Numbered from the stretch's first letter, positions 10,202 through 21,733 are shown. The stretch is DNA of 61,488 nucleotides from Bacteroidota bacterium (GCA_016722375.1 JADKJG010000013.1:1-61488); one strand, 5' to 3'. Translations and numbers: made by a program. The notes: generated from the letters alone by a model not told the origin.

Positions 10202-11049
10202 ATCCTGTTCTTCTCACTTCGTATATACATGTAGAAATAGAAAGCTGAAATCCCACTGAAAACGTGCCACAAAGAGTGGGGCTGGATATAGCCGTCGGGA
10301 TTGCACATCAACTTTCGCTGGTCAAAAGCATACCACATGAGGGCAATCAAAATGGAGCCGACACAAATAGCCAGATACCGGTGGTTGGTTTTGCCCGGAT
10401 CTTTTCGTTCCACAATGATTGCGGCAACAATCATCATCAGTATAATACCCACTACGGCCGGATGCCGCCACTCCGTTGGCAAAAAGAAAGTAAGCAGAAG
10501 ATATAGTGTAGTAAAAACAATAATCACCGTGAAGGTACTTTTTGCGTGCCTGGCATTAGAAGGTAACCCAATGCTTAAAAGCCAAACTCGGTGGGTGAAA
10601 TACATAAAGGGGAAAAGAGTGAGAGAATAGACGGCAGAGAAGTCAAGCGTGCTTGAAAATTTGGTGAGCGAAGAATGAAAGAGCGTACTGGCAAAGAAAA
10701 TGTAAAGTAGAATTCCTCCAAAGGCAATGCTATAAAACGGATTGGCGGAAATCATGTTATAGCGTTTTCGGTTGCTCTGGTCTTTCCATCCGCGCCGAAG
10801 AATAGCAATGGCACTAATCCAATAAATAAAATTGCTGAAGGTATTGGTGGGTTGGCGAACCACTTTGCTCATATCTGTCTTTTCACAAAATATTCTACCC
10901 ATCCGAGTTTCCGTATAAAACCTTCCCCAAACATTATCATGAGGAAAGGTATGGTTAAGAAACCAGATGCCAAATCCGAATAGGAACACCGTTGAAAGGA
11001 GAACCAGTATCCTCCGGCGCGAAAGGTCAAAAATGTTATACCGAACCAT
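10198..11049 (-). CDS. Ceramidase-family (CREST) membrane hydrolase
   Basis: 283 residues with about seven hydrophobic segments. Conserved alkaline-ceramidase features appear in order: PTNTFSNFIYW, FHSSLTKFSSTLDFSA (His/Ser/Asp metal and active-site set), and near the end DQRKLMCNPDGYIQPHSLWHVFSG with the paired histidines. The family cleaves amide bonds of ceramide-like lipids in membranes. This fits Bacteroidota, many of which make sphingolipids. The gene directly follows crcB on the same strand (12 bp gap). Confidence 0.75.
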   Translation of the reverse strand: MVRYNIFDLSRRRILVLLSTVFLFGFGIWFLNHTFPHDNVWGRFYTETRMGRIFCEKTDMSKVVRQPTNTFSNFIYWISAIAILRRGWKDQSNRKRYNMISANPFYSIAFGGILLYIFFASTLFHSSLTKFSSTLDFSAVYSLTLFPFMYFTHRVWLLSIGLPSNARHAKSTFTVIIVFTTLYLLLTFFLPTEWRHPAVVGIILMMIVAAIIVERKDPGKTNHRYLAICVGSILIALMWYAFDQRKLMCNPDGYIQPHSLWHVFSGISAFYFYMYIRSEKNRI

Positions 11050-11061
11050 TCACTTTCTGAA

Positions 11062-11433
11062 TCAAATAACCTTGATAAGTAACATACCGGCGAAGGTCGC
11101 TAAAAGACCGAACAAAATACTGACAGTTATGTAAGTCAAACCATAAAACCATTCCCCAGCGCGGAAAAAGGTAATGCTTTCGATAGAGAAAGCAGAGAAA
11201 GTAGTGAACCCTCCGCAAATTCCGGTTGCGAGAAATAATCGCCAGTCATTATTGACAAATCCTTTCAACCCGAAAGAGAAAACTATTCCAATTATAAAAC
11301 ATCCGGCGATATTCACTGCCAGCGTTCCAAAGGGGAAAGCATGTGACCATTTGCTCTGAACCAATTGTTGAATTATAAACCGGGCAGCACCGCCAAAAAA
11401 ACTTCCGATTCCTACCAATATAACTGTTCTCAT
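11062..11433 (-). CDS. crcB: Fluoride efflux channel CrcB/Fluc
   Basis: 123 residues with four transmembrane helices. FGTLAVNIAGCFIIG and GICGGFTTFSAFSIE are the diagnostic Fluc motifs (fluoride-path Asn and the Phe/Thr track). It forms a dual-topology dimer in the inner membrane that exports fluoride. No fluoride riboswitch was recognisable upstream. Confidence 0.93.
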   Translation of the reverse strand: MRTVILVGIGSFFGGAARFIIQQLVQSKWSHAFPFGTLAVNIAGCFIIGIVFSFGLKGFVNNDWRLFLATGICGGFTTFSAFSIESITFFRAGEWFYGLTYITVSILFGLLATFAGMLLIKVI

Positions 11434-11559
11434 GTCTCAAAAATAAGAAGATGAATTTATGTTGCCAGTTGCAGGCACTACGGGTTTAGAATTTTTTTGA
11501 TAGAGATTAGATTAGCAAGATTATTTTAGCGGCCTGTGACCAATCAAATAAATACCGCT

Positions 11560-12756
11560 ATGAAGCCACTATCGAACCGCATATTGAATATGCAGGAGTC
11601 TGCTACTTTGAAAATGGCTAAAATCAGTCGTGAACTAAAAGCACAGGGGCAAGACATCATTGACCTCAGCCTAGGTGAACCAGATTTTGATACACCACAG
11701 CATATTAAAAATGCCGCCAAGGACGCTATTGATCAAGGGTTTACAAAATATACATCGGTATCTGGTTATCTGGAACTTCGCAAAGCGATTTCATTGAAGT
11801 TTAAAAGAGATAACAATTTGGATTATAGTCCGGAGGAGATTGTCGTTTCTACCGGTGCGAAACAATCTATTGCCAATGTGGTTCTCAGTTTGGTCAATCC
11901 CGGAGAGGAGATCCTACTCCCTGCGCCATATTGGGTAAGCTATGCGGCGATTGCTCAATTGTCGGAAGCCTCTATTATTGAAATTCCTACTACGATTGAA
12001 ACGAACTTCAAAGTGACTGCTAAGGAGTTTGAAAAGTATATCACTCCCAAAACCAAATTGGTTATTTTCTCTTCGCCCTGCAATCCTACCGGTTCAGTTT
12101 ATTCTAAAAAAGAGTTAGGAGAAATAGCGGGGGTATTGCAGAAATATCCAAACGTGTATGTGATTGCAGATGAGATTTATGAGTATATCAATTTCACGGG
12201 CGAAAGACATCATAGTTTGGCTGAATTTTCTGAAATTAAAGAGCAGGTCATCACTGTGAATGGTTTTAGCAAAGGTTTTGCCATGACCGGATGGCGATTG
12301 GGATATATCGGCGCTCCCAAATGGATTGCTCAGGCTTGCGATAAAATGCAAGGACAATTTACGTCGGGAACTTGCTCTATTGCACAGAAGGCAGGCGAAG
12401 CAGCTATTTCATCTGATTTGGCCCCCACCTTCAAGATGAAGGAAGAGTTTCAAAAGCGACGGGATATGGTCTATACATTGTTGAAAGAAATTCCGGGGCT
12501 AAAGGTCAACTTTCCGGAAGGGGCTTTCTACTTCTTCCCAGATGTAAGTGCTTATTTCGGAAAAGGTTTTGATGGAAACATTATGAAAACCCCTGAAGAC
12601 ATATCTCTGTATCTTCTAAGCGAAGCAAAGGTTGCTTTGGTGAGTGGTGAATCTTTCGGAGATAGAAACTGTATTCGCCTTTCTTATGCCACCTCCGAAA
12701 CAAAACTCAGGGAGGCCTGCAAGCGCATGAAGGCAGCCTTTATAAAACTTACCTAA
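11560..12756 (+). CDS. PLP-dependent aminotransferase, aspartate aminotransferase type
   Basis: A class I/II fold-type I aminotransferase of about 398 residues. Visible motifs are LSLGEPDFDTP, SSPCNPTGSVY, ADEIYEY, the PLP-lysine motif NGFSKGFAMTGWRLGY, and NCIRLSYATS near the end. It moves amino groups between aspartate (or a related amino acid) and 2-oxoglutarate. The ATG at 11560 is preferred to the in-frame GTG at 11536 because MKPLSNRI is a usual N-terminus. Confidence 0.9.
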   Translation: MKPLSNRILNMQESATLKMAKISRELKAQGQDIIDLSLGEPDFDTPQHIKNAAKDAIDQGFTKYTSVSGYLELRKAISLKFKRDNNLDYSPEEIVVSTGAKQSIANVVLSLVNPGEEILLPAPYWVSYAAIAQLSEASIIEIPTTIETNFKVTAKEFEKYITPKTKLVIFSSPCNPTGSVYSKKELGEIAGVLQKYPNVYVIADEIYEYINFTGERHHSLAEFSEIKEQVITVNGFSKGFAMTGWRLGYIGAPKWIAQACDKMQGQFTSGTCSIAQKAGEAAISSDLAPTFKMKEEFQKRRDMVYTLLKEIPGLKVNFPEGAFYFFPDVSAYFGKGFDGNIMKTPEDISLYLLSEAKVALVSGESFGDRNCIRLSYATSETKLREACKRMKAAFIKLT

Positions 12757-12795
12757 TTCTTTAGTCGTTCCTATTTTAATATCACCTGCTTTACT

Positions 12796-13755
12796 ATGGC
12801 CAAAACAAAACTAGATTTTTCCGGTGTGAATGTCCTAATCATCGGCGATGTGATGTTGGATTATTACTTGTTTGGTGAGGTCAATCGCATCTCCCCCGAG
12901 GCTCCGGTACCGGTTGTTGAAATTGCTTCTAAAGAATCACGACCTGGTGGTGCTGCCAATGTAGCGTTAAATATTCATGAATTAGGAGGCAATCCTTTGC
13001 TATTATCTATGGTGGGTCGAGATACCACAGCTACTTTGCTTATAAACATGTTACGCGTTCGCGGGGTCAATACAAAACATCTCCTGCAACATAAAGGTAG
13101 AGTCACCACATTAAAGACGAGAGTGTTTGATGAAGACAAACAGGTGGTTCGGTTTGATGAAGAAGAAATAGATGATCTGGAATCTCCGCAGGAGACATTA
13201 ATGGTGAAGGAATTCAAAAAGATATTGGACAAGGAAAAAATCAACATCATCATTCTTCAAGATTACAATAAGGGCGTGTTGACTAAATATTTAATCAAAC
13301 ATATTTTACTGCATGCCACTAAAAACGGAATACCCGTTGCGGTAGATCCTAAGGAGCGCAACTTCTTTGAATACCAGAACGTAGATTTGTTTAAACCCAA
13401 CCTTCGTGAATTTTCCGAAGCCATTGGTTACCGCTTAAACCATAGAAATATTGACAGCTTGCGAAGCGGTGCAGAAGAACTGCGAAGAAAAAATCGGTTT
13501 AAAAATCTGATGGTTACCTTGGGTGCTTATGGTGTCTTTTGTTTCAAGAGCGACGGCACATCATTCATTGTCCCTGCTAAAACAATCCAAGCAGCAGATG
13601 TGTGTGGCGCCGGAGATACAGCTATCAGCATTGCATCCCTCGCGTTTGCACAAAAGTATAGCATGAAAGAGATTGCCCAACTTGCCAATAAAGCTGCTGC
13701 GGCTGTTTGCAAAAAGGTTGGAGTTACCCCGGTCAGACTAAAAGACATTAAGTAA
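12796..13755 (+). CDS. hldA: D-glycero-beta-D-manno-heptose-7-phosphate kinase (PfkB family)
   Basis: 319 residues. PfkB motifs are RPGGAANVALNI near the N-terminus and DVCGAGDTAISIASLA with the catalytic Asp near the C-terminus. DPKERNFFEYQNVDLFKPN is typical of the RfaE/HldE kinase domain. It phosphorylates heptose-7-phosphate for ADP-heptose and LPS core synthesis. Only the kinase domain is present, so the nucleotidyltransferase (RfaE2) must be a separate gene. The symbol rfaE1 is equivalent. Confidence 0.82.
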   Translation: MAKTKLDFSGVNVLIIGDVMLDYYLFGEVNRISPEAPVPVVEIASKESRPGGAANVALNIHELGGNPLLLSMVGRDTTATLLINMLRVRGVNTKHLLQHKGRVTTLKTRVFDEDKQVVRFDEEEIDDLESPQETLMVKEFKKILDKEKINIIILQDYNKGVLTKYLIKHILLHATKNGIPVAVDPKERNFFEYQNVDLFKPNLREFSEAIGYRLNHRNIDSLRSGAEELRRKNRFKNLMVTLGAYGVFCFKSDGTSFIVPAKTIQAADVCGAGDTAISIASLAFAQKYSMKEIAQLANKAAAAVCKKVGVTPVRLKDIK

Positions 13756-13800
13756 GGCTCATTTATTTTCAGGCGTTCCGAACATCTATATATTTGTCAG

Positions 13801-15303
13801 ATGGGTGTGAAATCAATTGTCGCTAAGACAATCGCTTCTTTTGTTGCAACTTCGATTTATAAGGATCAAAAGAAGGCACTGAATATCCAGCACAAGCTCC
13901 TTAAATCTTTTCTCCACCAAGCTGCTCAAACGGATTTCGGAAAGGAACATCGCTTTGATGAAATCAAATCTTATGAAGATTATCGTCAATCCTTAAAGAT
14001 TTGCGACTATGAATCGCTGAAGAACTACATTGAGCTAATTGCTGATGGCAAAAAGGATGTTTTATGGAAAGGCCTCCCTTTGTATTTCTGCAAATCATCC
14101 GGCACTACTTCGGGCACAAAATACATACCTGTTACCAGTAATCAAATCAGTGCGATGATTACGGCGGCTCGCAATGCACTCATGATGTATATATCGGAGA
14201 CCGGTCATGCTGATTTCTTTGACCATAAAATGATTTTTCTTCAAGGCTCTCCTGAATTAGAGAAATACGGAAAAATACCCACCGGAAGGCTGAGTGGTAT
14301 CGCTTATAATCATGTGCCAACTTGGCTCCATGCCAACCGCATGCCTTCTTATACAACAAACTGTATTTCGGATTGGGAAGAAAAGATAGAAGCCATTGCA
14401 AAAGAAACTCTAATGGAAAGGATGAGTCTCATCAGCGGCATTCCCCCGTGGGTGGTTATGTATTTTGAGAAGTTGAGAGAATTGTCGGGGAAGGAGTTTA
14501 TCAAAGATATTTTTCCAGACTTTAGATTGTTTGCTCACGGCGGTGTCAATTATGAACCTTACCGGAACCGGATTGAAACATTGATTGGTGAAGCCATCCC
14601 GACGGTCGAGACCTACCCAGCCAGCGAAGGTTTTATCGCCTTTCAGGATTCACAAACAGCACCTGGTCTATTGCTGAATGTGAACGGTGGTATATTTTAT
14701 GAGTTCATTAAAGCGGAAGAAATATTTCGCGATCAACCACAGAGAATTGCGCTTGATGAAGTGGAGTTGGATGTCAACTATGCTATCATCCTGACAACAA
14801 ATGCCGGTCTTTGGGCTTATGAATTGGGTGATACAATCAAATTTACCTCCATCAATCCTTACCGTATTATAGTTACCGGTCGGGTCAAACATTTCATCTC
14901 TGCATTTGGCGAACATGTGATTGGCGAAGAGGTGGAGCAGGCTCTGCTTTTTGCCATGCGCACATTTCATGTGGGGGTTACAGAATTTACGGTGGCTCCA
15001 AACGTCAGCCCAACCGGTGAACAACCATTTCATGAATGGTTTATTGAATTTAGTAAGCCTCCAATTCAACTTCAAGAGTTTGCTAAGATGATGGATAAGT
15101 TTCTGCAAGAAAAAAATCCCTACTACTTCGATCTTCGGAAGGGAAATGTAGTGCAACAGCTCAAAGTCAGGCCTCTTCTGCCCAATGCTTTTGCTAACTA
15201 TATGAAAAGCCAAGGTAAGCTCGGTGGTCAAAACAAGGTGCCTCGCTTGATAAACGATCGGAAAATAGCCGATCAATTAGAGGAGTGGGTGCTAAAGGAA
15301 TAA
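13801..15303 (+). CDS. GH3-family acyl-adenylating (acyl acid amido synthetase-like) protein
   Basis: 500 residues of the GH3 auxin-responsive promoter family, common in Bacteroidota. ATP-binding motifs are visible: FCKSSGTTSGTKYIPVT, then YPASEGFIAF, and ELGDTIKFTS with the downstream VTGRVKHFISAFGEHV. Members activate carboxylic acids with ATP and conjugate them to an amine. The bacterial substrate is not known. The stop abuts the stop of the convergent nnr gene. Confidence 0.85.
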   Translation: MGVKSIVAKTIASFVATSIYKDQKKALNIQHKLLKSFLHQAAQTDFGKEHRFDEIKSYEDYRQSLKICDYESLKNYIELIADGKKDVLWKGLPLYFCKSSGTTSGTKYIPVTSNQISAMITAARNALMMYISETGHADFFDHKMIFLQGSPELEKYGKIPTGRLSGIAYNHVPTWLHANRMPSYTTNCISDWEEKIEAIAKETLMERMSLISGIPPWVVMYFEKLRELSGKEFIKDIFPDFRLFAHGGVNYEPYRNRIETLIGEAIPTVETYPASEGFIAFQDSQTAPGLLLNVNGGIFYEFIKAEEIFRDQPQRIALDEVELDVNYAIILTTNAGLWAYELGDTIKFTSINPYRIIVTGRVKHFISAFGEHVIGEEVEQALLFAMRTFHVGVTEFTVAPNVSPTGEQPFHEWFIEFSKPPIQLQEFAKMMDKFLQEKNPYYFDLRKGNVVQQLKVRPLLPNAFANYMKSQGKLGGQNKVPRLINDRKIADQLEEWVLKE

Positions 15304-16825
15304 TTATTTTGAACTGGCAAGAACTTTAAAAGCCTGCGGAAGATAATGAATGATATCTTCTGCATTCATAGCTATTTCACCTAGATGTCGGCAGGCTATA
15401 TCTCCCGCCAGACCATGCACATAGACTGCTAAAATGGCCGATTGTTCCGAGGTATAGCCCTGTGCCAAGATAGAGGTAAGCACTCCGGTCAACACATCGC
15501 CACTTCCCCCTTTCGCCATTCCCGGATTGCCGGTTGAATTGAAATATAATTTTCCATTAGGGGTAGAGATGGATGTGTTCGCGCCTTTTAATACTACCAC
15601 CAAATCATGGTTGGCAGAAAACTCCAATTGTTTTTGAATTTTTTCCAAGTCGTTCTTCCATGCTCCTACTAATCTTTTAAACTCTCCAGGATGAGGGGTA
15701 AGTATAGATTGTGCGGGGATTTTTTTCAGCAGCGTTGGTCTTTCGGCAATGATATTTAATGCATCTGCATCCAACACCAGGGGGCTTTTACATAAATCAA
15801 AAAGAGATTCCAGCCAAAGTGCTGTTGATTTATCTGTTCCGATGCCGGGGCCAACACCAATGGCGCTATAATCATCAACGGACAGGGTTGATTTTCCCTT
15901 CAAGATAGAGAAGTCCGTTTGTGCTACTTCTGCAACTGCCAGCATCGCTTCGGGCACTTGCGACTGAACAATAGAATAACCAAACCCAGGAACATAGGCA
16001 GATACCAAAACCGGCACCGCTGCGCTGCGCCCCTTTTAAGGCAAGGATAGCAGCGCCCATCTTGCCCATGCTTCCGGCGGCTATCAGTGCGTGGCCATAG
16101 CTTCCTTTATGCGAGAATTTTTCACGTTTTTTTAAAAATTGACGGGGCATATCAACCGTGATGAAGGAATAGTCGCTATTCAAGTTCTTTTCAAACTCTT
16201 GGTTCAGTCCAATGTCCAATATTTCGAAACTTCGGACATAGTTTCCATTAGAGGGGAAAAAGAACGAAAGTTTAGGAGCATGAAAGGTATAAACCTTGTC
16301 GGCTTGAATGATGGCATCGCGCGATTCATTCTGCTGATCGCAATAAAGACCTGAGGGCATATCTATGGAATAGACATAGGCGCCAGATTGATTTATCGCC
16401 TGAATGACAGAAGCGACAATACCCTCCACCGGGCGCGAAAGACCGGTGCCGAACAGGGCATCAATCACACAAGCGTCCTTTTCAATAGGGGGAATGTCCT
16501 CTTTATTTTTGATATAGTGAACGCCCTCCATTTTTTTTTCGTTCTTTTGAAAATCAGGACTTGCCTCCTTCATGTGGCCAACAACATACACCTGTAGGTT
16601 ATAATTATATTTAGAAAGCAACAGTCTGGCTACCGCAAGTCCGTCCCCACCATTGTTTCCCATGCCACAAAAAACATAGATTTTGTGTGAATTATTTTGG
16701 TCGTTATGCAGCGCTTGGGCGAACTTAAGCGCCGCTCGTTCCATTAAGTTGATAGATGAAATCGGCTCGTTTTTTATGCTGTATTGATCCAACTCTCTCA
16801 CCTGTTCCGAACTAAGAATCTTCAT
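15304..16825 (-). CDS. nnr: Bifunctional NAD(P)H-hydrate epimerase/dehydratase, frameshifted
   Basis: The N-terminal YjeF epimerase domain has VFCGMGNNGGDGLAVARLL. The C-terminal ADP-dependent (S)-NAD(P)HX dehydratase has GPGIGTD, LTPHPGEFKRL and NPGMAKGGSGDVLTGV. It repairs hydrated NADH and NADPH. The two halves are in different frames, with the break at about 16015-16025 within GGTTTTGG. Removing one T joins RSGAG to LVSAYVPGFG, giving about 505 residues. One intact gene with a sequencing indel is the simplest reading. Confidence 0.88.
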
Positions 16826-16918
16826 GACCTGAAATTAAGAAACTGGCTATTGTTATCTAAATTATGGGACATTATTCTTCTTCAAAGCATTCTGTCTCGT
16901 CCTAGAAAAAATCACTTC

Positions 16919-19763
16919 CTATCGGACCAACGTAACGGAACCCTGATAATTCTGCTGCTCCTCATTTTTCAGACGAATGGTCATGTAATAAACAAAGGTA
17001 CCCGTAGGTTGTTCAGACCCTTTGAATTTCCCATCCCAAGGAGTAGTGGAATTGTGGATGAGCTGACCATAACGATTATAAACCCTGAAATGAATTACAG
17101 TCCCCGAATTATTCAAAAACACCGGGTAAAAGTCATCGTTTTTCCCATCCCCGTTTGGAGTGAAAGCCGAAGGAATTTGAACAGCTAATTCGGTATTCAC
17201 CCGAACAATCAAAGACGCAGTGGCAGAACAAACACCATCGGTCACTATCACCTGATAGGTTACATCCCTGACTGGGGTAGAAATAGGATTGGCAATGGTG
17301 GAGTCGTTTAAATAATCAGAAGGAGACCACAGATACAAATACGAACCGCTGACTTCTAAATTCACACCCAACATGACCGTCTCACCAGAGTTCAATAACG
17401 TATCTATGAAGATAGGTGATATAGCCAAATTTTCCACCAAAATGCTAATACTATCCATCACTTCACAGCCCGAAGCAGTGTCGCGAACTGTTACATAATA
17501 AATCGTTGATGATACCGGATTAGCAATTGGATTATGACACAAAGTACAAGTTAAACTGTCGGCTGGAGTCCAAAAGTATGCATCACCACCAGAGGCACTA
17601 AGTTGTACCGTTCCGTCTACGCAAATAGTTGTATCCGCACTAATATCTGGCACTGGATAAAGACCAACTCCTACTAAAACTGAATCCACAGAAACACAGC
17701 CAAAAGCATCTGTCCGGTCACCGAGTAAAGTGTGGAACCAAAGGATTAGCTACCGGATCGGCAATGCTTGTACTGGAGAGGCCGGTAGCCGGACTCCATT
17801 GATAGCTCACTCCCCCAATGGCCTGCAATTGGGTGTTTTCTCCTGGGAAGGTAGGGGATGAACATATTGCCGCATCAGGACCGGCATCCACTGGTGGACG
17901 AACAGAAATGGTCAGACTTTTTTGGTTAGAACATTGATTGACGTCGGTTACGCTGACGGTGTAGCTCGTCGGAGTAGAGGTAATAATGGTCACGGTAGGG
18001 TTAGCAATACTTGAATCGCTTAGACCTGCAGAGGGTGTCCAAACATAACTAACACCGCCTGTGGCAAAAAGCTGCACCGGGGAATCAAAACAAACCGTGG
18101 TATCGCCCGTCGCATTAATGACTGGTAAAGGATTAACCGGAACGATTTTCGAAACCGAATCTTTGCATCCATTTGTGGAAACAGTTACTAAACTAACCGG
18201 ATTGTTTCCTGAAGCGGTATAGATATGCGTCGGGTTTTGATTGCTGCTCGTTACTCCGCTGCCAAAATCCCACGAATAGTTATTAGCTCCTGATGCAGTA
18301 TTAAAATGAGTCGGTTGACCTAAGCATACCGTATCAAACGTAAAATCAGCGCTGGCAGTAACGTAAATATTGATTTGCTTGAGCATCGTATCACGGCAAC
18401 CAACCGAAGTTTCGGTAACTAAGCGGACATTATAAGTTCCCGATGAAGCGTAAGCATGTGTCGGATTTTGCAGGGTGGACGTTCCTCCATCCCCAAAACT
18501 CCAATTCCAATTAGCAAGGGTACCGTAAGAGGTTTGGCTCAAATCCAAAAATGGAGTCGCTACATTGGCGCAGGTGTCTTTGGTCTGAAAATCAACCGTT
18601 AGTGTGGGGAAAATACGTACTAAAGCATACGTAGTATCGGTACAGAAAGAAGCCCCGCCCCCTTTCCTAATCACCAAACGAACCTTATAAATGCCGGTAT
18701 CAGTATATGTATAACTCGGAAAAGATAAAGTGGACGTATCAGAATCAATACCGGGCACTCCAAAATCCCATTGATAATCTAAGCCAATAGTGGTCGGCGG
18801 AGGATTGAAACTGTTGTTCTTAAAATTGATGGTAAAGTTTTTGCACTCAGATGAATAAATGCCAACCCCAGTCGAAGGGTCTGTACCTGTAGTAGGGATA
18901 CTGGCAATCGGCACATTACATTGGGTCACATTAAACTGAAAATCTCTGAGATAGGTGCCTATTAACTGCCCGTTACGGTATTCGGATACACACACGCCGA
19001 CTACAAACTGCCCAACCGTAGATGGCCTTCCGGTCAATTCTCCGGTAAGGCTGTCAATGGTCAAAGGCACTCCGCCCATTGGGTTGCTTGCCGAATAGGG
19101 CGCTCGCCAGTTCACGTTCGTATAAGGCGGTGCAGATGGAGTCGAAGGCGCCGGGTTCAACGCAGATGCCCCTGTATAAGGAGCACACAAACTATACCGC
19201 AACTCATCGCCGTCAATATCCGTTGCAGAATGGTCATAACTCAGCGGCAAATTGACACACACGTAAATTGGCGGCAGGTTATTATAAGTAGGGCTTGAGT
19301 TCTGAAGAGGCGTAGTGGCTGGTATATAGGCAGAGAACGTTTCGCCCACTGCTCCCGGATTGGTAATATTTGTAATGGTACTATTGCGGCAGCAACGCTG
19401 ATGCACAATCAAATAAGGAGTAGTGGCCGAAGGAAGCGTCAGTGTAACGGTATAAACAGCCTGTTCCACACAGGCAATATTGGTGATTTGCAAACAGGGA
19501 TCGTTCGGGCTCTGAATCCGAGTAATTACCGGTGTATAAAAAGACAGAGACTGCACCAGCGTATTAGTACTGGCATTATAAAGACCAACAGCGGCAGGAT
19601 TATCAAACCCCGTAGAGACACTACAATCCCGATAGACCGTCAGTTTTACCTCATAAGTAGTTCCTGAAATAAAGCGGTACGACATGTATCCCCCAATAAT
19701 ATGCGTTGCGTTTGCGCTAAATGCAGACAGAAACACAATAACAGCTAATATAATTCTTCTCAT
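16919..19763 (-). CDS. Large PKD-repeat surface protein with T9SS type B C-terminal signal, frameshifted
   Basis: The start at 19763 (MRRIILAVIVFLSAFSANA) gives a signal peptide. Several PKD/Ig-like repeats follow (NWSFGDGGTSTLQNPTHAY, YSWDFGSGVTSSNQNPTHIY) and then SprB-like repeats (YQWSPATGLSSTSIADP). The end (QIPSAFTPNGDGKNDDFYP, YNRYGQLIHNS, PTGTFVYYMTIRL) is the gliding-motility-associated type B sorting domain for type IX secretion. The frame breaks near 17735, with probably a second indel about 20 bases further on. About 950 residues when joined. Likely a cell-surface or secreted adhesin. Confidence 0.85.
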
Positions 19764-19842
19764 AATCTTAAAATTGGTGTCCAAAATAACCGATTTAAAC
19801 TTTTTAGCAAAATATTTAAGATGGCAACACTATAGCTGGCAG

Positions 19843-20727
19843 CTACTTATCATCAATAAAATCAATGACCAAGTCTATCACATGCTTGTTTCGCAACAAT
19901 CCATAATGGCCTATACCGCTCATCTCCACTCCTTTGATTTCCGGATGGCGAGCAAGAAACTCGCGGGTGTCTTTTGGGTTGATCACCTCATCCTGCGCGT
20001 CATAAATAATCAGCATATCGTTTGCCTTGATCGGCTCCGATCGCTCCACGAGATTATAATGATCTATGTCCTCCCCGTACTGCTCAGACATGCCCGCAAA
20101 AAACGCCTGCTGCATTTTGTCCGGCACCTTCATCATAGACAATACATTTTCAAAAAACTTCCTCGACACCGTCGGAATAGTGATCGCCACAAATTTCTCT
20201 ACCCTGATGTCATGCTCCACCAACATAAACGCCGCCGCGCCCGCCCCCATAGAATGAGCGATGATAGCATAAGGCACCCCGATTTTATTCTTAACCAACT
20301 GATACATCACCTCCTTAAAATCCACCATATTACTCCGCTCGCCTTCCGAACTACCATGCCCCGGACTGTCAAACCCAATGACTCGATAGCCTCTTTCCAC
20401 CAGCGCGGGAATAATTCGGTAATAATCCAAAGCCCTTCCTTCCCATCCATGAGCCAACAGAATAGTCTTCTTTCCTCGGCCCCAACTATAACAAGACAGC
20501 TTCAATTTATTTTTCGGATTGCGGAACTCATCCACTTCAATATTAAAAATACGCGCTTTGCGCCGCAGCGTGATCTCCGCAGGTTTCAGCACCCGCTTGC
20601 TGGGTGTGAAAAACAACTTCGCCAAAATATTCACCGTGGCTAAAGGCGCAATACTCCCCGCAATAGAGAAAAATTGCTGCATCCACTTCAGTTTCAGCGA
20701 ATTATCCTTTTTCTTTTTCCTAAGCAT
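19843..20727 (-). CDS. Alpha/beta hydrolase
   Basis: 294 residues. The fold motifs are ILLAHGWEGRALDYY (oxyanion hole), GFDSPGHGSSEG, the nucleophile elbow IAHSMGAGAA, and late ISGIGHYGLLRN with the catalytic His. The acid Asp is probably in IYDAQDEVINP. It resembles serine aminopeptidase S33/YqiA-type cytosolic hydrolases. The substrate is unknown. It is transcribed alone. Confidence 0.8.
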   Translation of the reverse strand: MLRKKKKDNSLKLKWMQQFFSIAGSIAPLATVNILAKLFFTPSKRVLKPAEITLRRKARIFNIEVDEFRNPKNKLKLSCYSWGRGKKTILLAHGWEGRALDYYRIIPALVERGYRVIGFDSPGHGSSEGERSNMVDFKEVMYQLVKNKIGVPYAIIAHSMGAGAAAFMLVEHDIRVEKFVAITIPTVSRKFFENVLSMMKVPDKMQQAFFAGMSEQYGEDIDHYNLVERSEPIKANDMLIIYDAQDEVINPKDTREFLARHPEIKGVEMSGIGHYGLLRNKHVIDLVIDFIDDK

Positions 20728-20998
20728 AAACCAAGTGCGATTTTAATAAATCCTTCCATGATTTGACACCGAAAGTATTTTCAGAGCCTATCTGCCGGAT
20801 TTTTTTTACAAAGAATGGCGCGCCCCTCCCGATCTATTTAAAATATTTTGGAAGAATCGAGAGCGTCGGGCTTATATTCAGCCCCTAAACCTGCCACAGT
20901 GCAGCGCTCTTCATCAAGTTCTATAGACTTTACTGGAAACACAAAGTTCTTTCAAAGATTTTTCTAACCAGAGAACAGAGTCCTTATAAATGGACAGA

Positions 20999-21160
20999 TT
21001 TGCGCTTTTTCACCCTGTTTGCACTTTCTACCTTGCGTTTGCACTTTCTACCGAGAATTTGCCGTTTCTACGGCGCGTTTGCACTTTCTATCTCAGAAAC
21101 GGTGCAAATTTTTTGTAAAAGCATTTTTTTTCTGGAATTTGCATTTCCTACGCCGCAAAA
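20999..21160. repeat. Intergenic array, 20-bp period, core TTTGCACTTTCTAC
   Basis: TTTGC words start at 20999, 21018, 21038, 21058, 21078 and 21138, a 20-bp step (19 for the first). Two degenerate units fill the 60-bp interval before the last. The core TTTGCACTTTCTAC is followed by 6-7 variable bases. The sequence is not translatable as a family member. Confidence 0.8.
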
Positions 21161-21557
21161 GCGGAAAACAGGATTTTTGGGCCGAAGACTACAAAAGTCT
21201 TTAAGACCTTTGTAGTTTACACAAGTCCTCTATTAATAGCTAGGCGGCTGTTATCCCACCCCCACAGAGCGCAGTCTGTGTCCATAAGTGTTCGAAACCT
21301 TACTTTTCAGTGGCGATTATCATGGCTAAAGCCAATTTTAATAAGCCCATGGCCACCACGCTTCAGTGCCTGTTGCGAGTCTGTTTCATAAACTGTGTCA
21401 TATATAATAGGTAAACCCGGGCGTCTTGGCAAAACCCGAAATGCTTAAGTCCCCGCTGGCAAGTTTGTAAACGCGCCAAGCTTAGCTGCTATATATATCC
21501 GAGGGTTTCTTTTTTCATCCGCTCGTCCTTTTCTAAACAAAAGCACTGAAAAGCGTA

Positions 21558-21733
21558 TTTGCTTGACTCTTTCGCAAATTAGCAAAACACTTCTTCCTAT
21601 TAGCTTGCCTTGTTTTCCTATTTGCTTGACCTCTTTGCAAATTAGCAAAACACTTTTTCCTATTAGCTTGCCTTGTTTTCCTATTTGCTTGACCTCTTTG
21701 CAAATTAGCAAAACACTTTTGCAAACATGCTTT
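21558..21733. repeat. Intergenic array, exact 21-bp period, alternating TTTGC/TTAGC units
   Basis: Units start at 21558, 21579, 21600, 21621, 21642, 21663, 21684 and 21705, each exactly 21 bp apart. Three unit types alternate (TTTGCTTGACCTCTTTGCAA, TTAGCAAAACACTTTTTCCT, TTAGCTTGCCTTGTTTTCCT), giving a higher-order repeat of 63 bp present about 2.7 times. Noncoding on both strands as far as I can see. Confidence 0.9.

Noticed and set aside
11434..11560. Fluoride riboswitch upstream of crcB
   Set aside because: No sequence resembling the conserved pseudoknot core was seen on the minus strand before the gene.
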